From: Candidatus Nitrosopelagicus sp.
GTDB lineage: Archaea > Thermoproteota > Nitrososphaeria > Nitrososphaerales > Nitrosopumilaceae
DNA length: 10,736 nt
Reading direction: 5' to 3'
NCBI GenBank assembly: GCA_012964965.1
Contig: DTTB01000053.1
Span: 1 to 10,736 of the forward strand
Numbering within the stretch: position 1 is the first letter of the stretch; the number at the start of each line of letters is the position of its first letter. A program made the translations under genes and the position numbers. The notes under the pieces are model-generated. The model searched no databases. It saw nothing but the letters and a program-made list of their open reading frames with translations, and was not told where the DNA came from. This document shows positions 7,065 through 10,736 of this stretch, in pieces.

Positions 7065-7455
7065 CAAAATTATAAAAACAGATAATGAGTGGAAGGATGA
7101 GTTAACATCAGATCAATATAACGTGTGTCGGAAAAAAGATACTGAAAGACCATTTACAGGAATGTATTGGGATTGTAAGGACAAAGGAATTTACAGGTGT
7201 TCATGTTGCAATACCGAACTTTTTGAATCTGAAACAAAATTTGATTCTGGGACTGGTTGGCCGAGTTTTTTTAAATCGATTAATAGTGATGCGATTGAGT
7301 GCATAAAAGATACTAGTTACGGCGTGTTACGAATAGAGGTAAATTGTAACAAATGTGGTGCTCATTTGGGGCATGTTTTTGATGATGGTCCACAACCAAC
7401 AAATCTAAGATATTGTATAAACTCCATATCATTGCGTTTAGATAAGTTAGACTAA
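7057..7455 (+). CDS. msrB: Peptide-methionine (R)-S-oxide reductase MsrB
   Basis: MsrB reduces the R form of methionine sulfoxide in proteins and protects against oxidative damage. From the TTG at 7057 the protein has 132 residues, typical of the single-domain family, and begins [16 protein letters not shown] like other MsrBs. The zinc pairs are C48/C51 (RCSCC) and C97/C100 (CNKC). Family motifs include [25 protein letters not shown] and RYCINS, where C120 is the catalytic cysteine. T66 stands where many MsrBs have the resolving cysteine. The frame is open to a TTG at 7021, but that would add 12 residues overlapping the ThyX-like gene. The 7057 TTG overlaps its stop by 8 nt and has GAGG (7041-7044) upstream. 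Translational coupling is likely. Confidence 0.94.
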   Translation: MVDKIIKTDNEWKDELTSDQYNVCRKKDTERPFTGMYWDCKDKGIYRCSCCNTELFESETKFDSGTGWPSFFKSINSDAIECIKDTSYGVLRIEVNCNKCGAHLGHVFDDGPQPTNLRYCINSISLRLDKLD

Positions 7456-7459
7456 ATAA
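7452..7459 (+). promoter_or_regulatory. TATA box of the homoserine dehydrogenase gene
   Basis: CTAAATAA is centred about 26 nt before the hom ATG and includes the TAA stop of msrB (7453-7455). The spacing suggests hom has its own leaderless start despite only 25 nt between the genes. Confidence 0.5.
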
Positions 7460-7480
7460 TCCATTTAGAGTGATCATATA

Positions 7481-8491
7481 ATGCGAATCATTCTCTGTGG
7501 TTTTGGCGTTGTCGGTCAAAGCTTTGCTAAGCTCCTGGAATCAAGATCTGAGGATTTGTATGCTAGGTATGGTCTTAAGCCTAAGATTGTAGGTGTTTTT
7601 GATAAAACAGGTGGAGTGACTGATACATCTGGTTTAGATGCATCTAGATTAATTGGTACAAAAAGAAAATATAACTCTGTAAAAAAATACTCGAAAAAAG
7701 AAAACAATGTTTCAGGATTAGATATGATTAACAATTTAAACGCTGAGGTACTTATTGAGGCAACCGCAAGTAATTACAAAGATGCTGAGCCTGGAATGAC
7801 ACATATCATCAATGCGATGAAACAAGGCTTACATGTTATTTCCGTCAACAAGGGTCCTTTAGCACTTGCATTTCCTTCTTTATTTGAACTTGCTGAATAC
7901 AATAACATTATGTTCCGTTTTAGTGGAACCGTAGGTGGTGGTACACCTATTTTGGATTACGCAAAAAATAGTTTGGGAGGGGAACAGATCATTTCATTTG
8001 ATGGTATACTAAATGGTACTACAAACTATATTCTAACTAACATGGCAAATGGTATGTCATTTAATGACGCGTTAAACGATGCCAAAAAAAGAGGTTATGT
8101 CGAAGCAGATGAATCACTTGATCTGGATGGTCTTGATGCCGCTGCCAAATTAGTTATTTTAGCAAACTGGATAATGAGAATGAAAGTCACTATGCCTGAT
8201 ATCAAGAGAACAGGTATTAGAAAGGTGGATGAAGAAGATATCAAAATTGCTGCATCTAAAAACTGTGCAGTAAAGCTGATTGCATCCTGTAACAAAGAAT
8301 TAGTTGTTGGACCAAAAGAAATTTCTGTGAATGATCCATTATGCGTCGATGGAACTTTAAACGCAATTTCATTTACATCTGAACATTCAGGAACTCAAAC
8401 TGTTATTGGTCGTGGCGCTGGAGGAATTGAGACTGCTAGCTCAATTTTACGAGATTTAATTAACATAAGAAATGAGATTACAAAAATTTGA
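7481..8491 (+). CDS. hom: Homoserine dehydrogenase
   Basis: This cytoplasmic enzyme reduces aspartate semialdehyde to homoserine with NAD(P)H, feeding threonine and methionine synthesis. The protein has 336 residues. The Rossmann motif is GFGVVG (7-12), near an N-terminus that fits the ATG at 7481. SVNKGPLA (121-128) holds K124. GTVGGGTP (149-156) and GILNGTTNYIL (175-185) are family signatures. GYVEADESLDLDGLDAAAK contains E208, D219 and K223, which fall at the same numbers as the catalytic and substrate-binding residues of the yeast enzyme. There is no C-terminal ACT domain, so feedback by threonine through such a domain is not expected, and there is no aspartokinase fusion. Its stop overlaps the start of the PUA gene by 4 nt. 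Confidence 0.96.
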   Translation: MRIILCGFGVVGQSFAKLLESRSEDLYARYGLKPKIVGVFDKTGGVTDTSGLDASRLIGTKRKYNSVKKYSKKENNVSGLDMINNLNAEVLIEATASNYKDAEPGMTHIINAMKQGLHVISVNKGPLALAFPSLFELAEYNNIMFRFSGTVGGGTPILDYAKNSLGGEQIISFDGILNGTTNYILTNMANGMSFNDALNDAKKRGYVEADESLDLDGLDAAAKLVILANWIMRMKVTMPDIKRTGIRKVDEEDIKIAASKNCAVKLIASCNKELVVGPKEISVNDPLCVDGTLNAISFTSEHSGTQTVIGRGAGGIETASSILRDLINIRNEITKI

Positions 8492-8964
8492 AGTCTAACC
8501 TAATATCTAAAAGTGAAACTTCCCAAGTACTCTCTCAAATTAGATCACAGTGGAAAATACAACCTCCAAAACTAAAGAATGTTAAATTTCATCATATAGA
8601 TGATAAGGGTATAATAATTACCGGTATGGGACTGACGGCGGTAAAGATTGGTGAAGATATTATGCCATTTTTGGATGACACATCAATGCTTGAAAAATTT
8701 CCAAACGTGATGGTAGACATGGGTGCAGTAAAATTCATCTGTAAGGGAGCTAATGTGATGAGACCCGGTATTACAAAATTTTCTGATTTTGATGTGGATG
8801 ATATAGTTTGTGTTATTGAAGAATCACATCATAAATTTTTGGCTGTGGGAAAGGCAAAGATGTCAAGCAAGCAAATAAACGAGATTGACAAGGGTGAAGC
8901 AATAAAAAACTTGCATTACATTTCAGATGAATTCTGGGAAACCAGAAAAGAGATAAAGTGTTAA
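8488..8964 (+). CDS. PUA-domain RNA-binding protein, MCT-1/Tma20-like
   Basis: The 158-residue protein resembles eukaryotic MCTS1/Tma20 and the N-terminal part of eIF2D, which bind the small ribosomal subunit and act in ribosome recycling and non-canonical initiation. An N-terminal pre-PUA domain (about 1-70) is followed by a PUA domain (about 73-150). The motif VDMGAVKFICKGANVMRPGI (76-95) is the family hallmark, and VGKAKMSSKQI and KGEAIKNLHYISDEFW match the MCTS1 C-terminus. The archaeal role is inferred from these relatives. The chosen start is a TTG whose last two bases form part of the hom stop (TTGA overlap), implying coupled translation. No in-frame ATG gives a full-length N-terminus. 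Its stop overlaps that of the opposing proteasome gene in the palindrome TTAA. Confidence 0.88.
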   Translation: MKSNLISKSETSQVLSQIRSQWKIQPPKLKNVKFHHIDDKGIIITGMGLTAVKIGEDIMPFLDDTSMLEKFPNVMVDMGAVKFICKGANVMRPGITKFSDFDVDDIVCVIEESHHKFLAVGKAKMSSKQINEIDKGEAIKNLHYISDEFWETRKEIKC

Positions 8965-9560
8965 TTGACGTTTTTAGTAGTTTCTTTGATACCATTCTTG
9001 TCTATTACTAAAACATCTATGTTATCACCGCTTGCTGAATCCCTCATAATAGCAGCACGGATGGATTTCACAGCAAGATCAGTGGCTTCCGCTTCATTTA
9101 GTTCCTTTTTGTATTGCTGATCCAAAATACCTAATGCCATTTCCGCACCCGTGCCAACAGCTGCATAATCATCAGGTAAAACTGAACCAAGTGGATCTAA
9201 AGTAAATATAACTGGGCTATCAACTAAACCTCCTACTATAACCTGTGTCAATAATGGGAAAAACCTTCGTTCATACATCATATTTGACATCATCTTTGCA
9301 ATTGTGTTTGGTGGCACATCTCGCTTAATCTCCATTTTTCTAATCTTAGCCAGTGCTGAAACTTGTAATGAAAGAATCTGCATATCAGCAACTAGTCCAG
9401 CACATGCTGCAGCAACATGAGACGTAATAACAAATGTCTTTTTAGTAGTTTTACTAACGACAAAATTTCCATAAGCAATTCTACGTTCGCTTGCAAGAAC
9501 CAGACCACCATTATATGTAATGCCAACAGCTGTTGCGCCTGGCATATACATTGCTGTCAT
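8961..9560 (-). CDS. psmB: Proteasome beta subunit lacking the catalytic threonine
   Basis: This is a 20S proteasome beta-type subunit of 199 residues with an 8-residue propeptide-like start (MTAMYMPG). In an active beta subunit Gly-Thr-Thr precedes VG; here the sequence is G8-A9-T10-A11-VG, so the nucleophile Thr1 is Ala. Other active-site positions are kept: E25 (position 17, ASERR), K41 (33), D174 and S177 (166 and 169, RDSASGD), with T137 for Ser129. It resembles the Sulfolobales beta subunit that begins ATAIG and is non-catalytic; there a second, catalytic beta completes the ring. An active partner is therefore expected elsewhere. ATGs at 9551 and 9545 (M4, M6) are alternative starts. 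A TATA-like box lies 24-30 nt upstream. The M20 gene lies 57 nt upstream on the same strand. Confidence 0.93.
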   Translation of the reverse strand: MTAMYMPGATAVGITYNGGLVLASERRIAYGNFVVSKTTKKTFVITSHVAAACAGLVADMQILSLQVSALAKIRKMEIKRDVPPNTIAKMMSNMMYERRFFPLLTQVIVGGLVDSPVIFTLDPLGSVLPDDYAAVGTGAEMALGILDQQYKKELNEAEATDLAVKSIRAAIMRDSASGDNIDVLVIDKNGIKETTKNVN

Positions 9561-9582
9561 AGATCATGTGGATTTAGAGGAG

Positions 9583-9590
9583 AATAAAAG
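9583..9590 (-). promoter_or_regulatory. TATA box of the proteasome beta gene
   Basis: The minus-strand sequence CTTTTATT is centred about 26 nt before the ATG at 9560, in the 57-nt gap after the M20 gene. It supports a separate leaderless transcript and the 9560 start. Confidence 0.5.
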
Positions 9591-9617
9591 TTATTGTGAT
9601 AACATATTTACAAAATA

Positions 9618-10736
9618 TTAGTTAGAACTAGCAAAATTGTCCAAGATAAGACACATGCATTTCGTGGTCTTTTTTAGCAGATCAATACGCGTAAACTCGT
9701 TAGGGGAATGGATCCGAGAAAATACATATGTTGAGCCAACAGCAATAGCAGGCGCCTTTAGGATATGTGTAAATGCATGCATTGGACCAGTTCCAGCACT
9801 AGAGACACTTAGTAGGTATTTTCCGAAAGACCTGCGTGCAGCTAACGTAACATCAGAAACAAACGGATGTTTAGGGTTAGTTCTTGCAGCAGCCTCACCA
9901 TGATACACTTTAATCTTAATGTCACCAAACCCCTTTGCTTTTAGATGACGTTTTAATCTCATAACTTGTTTTTTTGGACTCATGTTAGGCACTAATCTAA
10001 AATCAATTTTTGCGCGTGCCTCTGCTGGTAGGACAGTTTTTGCTCCTTCACCATAATATCCTGAAACTATTCCAGCTATATTGCATGTTGGCTCACCTGC
10101 CAGAGATTTTTTAATTTCAAGGCCAGTCTTCTTTCCTAAAAACTCACGGATTCCATACTCCTTTTTGAATTCTTTCTCGTCAAATGGTAAAGACTTTAGA
10201 ATTTTAATATCTGATTTGTTAAGTTGTAATACTTCATCATACCAATCTTTTATCAAAATTTTTCCTGAAGAATCACGAAGTGTTTTTAGGGCTTCAACTA
10301 AACGCCAAGCGGGATTTTTAATCAGGACGGCAAGGCTTGAATGAGAATCCATATCTGATTCTCTCAATGATAGCTCAACGTACAGTAAACCCTTCATTCC
10401 AAGATCTATAATTGGTCTATTTTTACTATCGACATGCCCAAATTCCCATATTATACCATCGCATGAAAATCTCTTTCTATATTTTTTTAAATATTCTTCA
10501 ATGTGCGCGCTTCCAGTTTCCTCCTCTCCCTCTATAACAAATTTTACGTTACATGGAACATCCCCCGTGACTTTTAGAAATGATGTTACTGCTCTTATCC
10601 GTGTGATCAACTCGCCCTTATCATCTGATGAACCTCTTCCAAAGATCTTATTTCCCTTGATTTTTCCGCTAAATGGATCCTCGTCCCAAAGTTCAATTGG
10701 ATCAACGGGTTGTACATCATAATGGTTGTAAAACAA
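9618..10736 (-). CDS. M20 family metallopeptidase (ArgE/DapE/ACY1/CNDP-like), N-terminus outside the window
   Basis: A two-zinc hydrolase of peptidase family M20; members cleave dipeptides, acyl-amino acids or related amides. The visible 372 or so residues lack roughly the first 80 of a protein of about 450, because the frame runs off the window edge in LFYNHYDVQPVD; no start is visible. Numbering from the edge, ligands are H5 (NHYDV), D38/D39 (RGSSDDKG), E72/E73 (EGEEETGS, base plus ligand), probably E98 (IIWEFG) and H343 (RIHSPNE). A lid domain (about 115-285) separates the catalytic parts and holds H132 (MDSHSS). The pattern is closest to the carnosinase-like and generic archaeal deacylase branch (COG0624-type). 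The substrate cannot be named. It could work downstream of the proteasome on peptides, but that is inference. Confidence 0.88.
   Translation of the reverse strand: MFYNHYDVQPVDPIELWDEDPFSGKIKGNKIFGRGSSDDKGELITRIRAVTSFLKVTGDVPCNVKFVIEGEEETGSAHIEEYLKKYRKRFSCDGIIWEFGHVDSKNRPIIDLGMKGLLYVELSLRESDMDSHSSLAVLIKNPAWRLVEALKTLRDSSGKILIKDWYDEVLQLNKSDIKILKSLPFDEKEFKKEYGIREFLGKKTGLEIKKSLAGEPTCNIAGIVSGYYGEGAKTVLPAEARAKIDFRLVPNMSPKKQVMRLKRHLKAKGFGDIKIKVYHGEAAARTNPKHPFVSDVTLAARRSFGKYLLSVSSAGTGPMHAFTHILKAPAIAVGSTYVFSRIHSPNEFTRIDLLKKTTKCMCLILDNFASSN

Noticed and set aside
9637..10722. Plus-strand open frames across the M20 region
   Set aside because: They are antisense to a conserved metallopeptidase with intact metal-ligand motifs.
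1..10736. CRISPR array, insertion sequence, integrase, attachment site or replication origin
   Set aside because: No spaced direct repeats, transposase or integrase frames, or long terminal repeats were seen by eye; all gene-free gaps are short.

Overview
The window looks like chromosomal DNA of a mesophilic archaeon of the Nitrososphaeria/Thaumarchaeota (Nitrosopumilus-like) lineage. Several features point there: an archaeal FEN1, a CdvA cell-division protein, an archaeal M20 peptidase, a non-catalytic proteasome beta subunit of the type known in Sulfolobales, and an MCT-1-like PUA protein. The sequence is AT-rich and has a class II tRNA with an intron at 37/38 and no encoded CCA. TATA-like boxes lie about 22-30 nt before many start codons, as expected for leaderless archaeal transcripts. 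The lineage is inferred; nothing here proves ammonia oxidation. No mobile element, integrase, CRISPR array or phage gene was seen, and this reads as a housekeeping region.

Layout. Positions 1-101 may hold the start of a minus-strand gene leaving the window. A tRNA-Ser(CGA) with a 14-nt intron follows on the minus strand (143-240). A plus-strand group comes next: fen (321-1343), a QueD/PTPS-like gene (1392-1745) and a cold-shock protein (1801-1992). The minus-strand pair acs (AMP-forming acetyl-CoA synthetase, 2097-4016) and cdvA (4088-4942) converges on it. Divergent from cdvA is a small unrecognised gene (5074-5358). A second plus-strand run follows: a tandem ThyX-like protein (5448-7064), msrB (7057-7455), homoserine dehydrogenase (7481-8491) and the PUA protein (8488-8964), with two overlapping junctions. 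Facing it on the minus strand are a proteasome beta subunit (8961-9560) and an M20 peptidase (9618 to the window edge).

How the genes relate. They cover DNA replication/repair (fen, perhaps the ThyX-like protein), tRNA modification or pterin chemistry (queD), carbon entry (acs), division (cdvA), amino-acid synthesis (hom), oxidative repair (msrB), translation (PUA protein, tRNA-Ser) and protein turnover (psmB, M20). Gaps are short and no stretch over 300 nt lacks a gene.

The most interesting items are the proteasome beta subunit with Ala where the catalytic Thr1 should be, the ThyX-like protein whose two halves keep different parts of the ThyX signature, the 94-residue orphan divergent from cdvA, and the tRNA intron.
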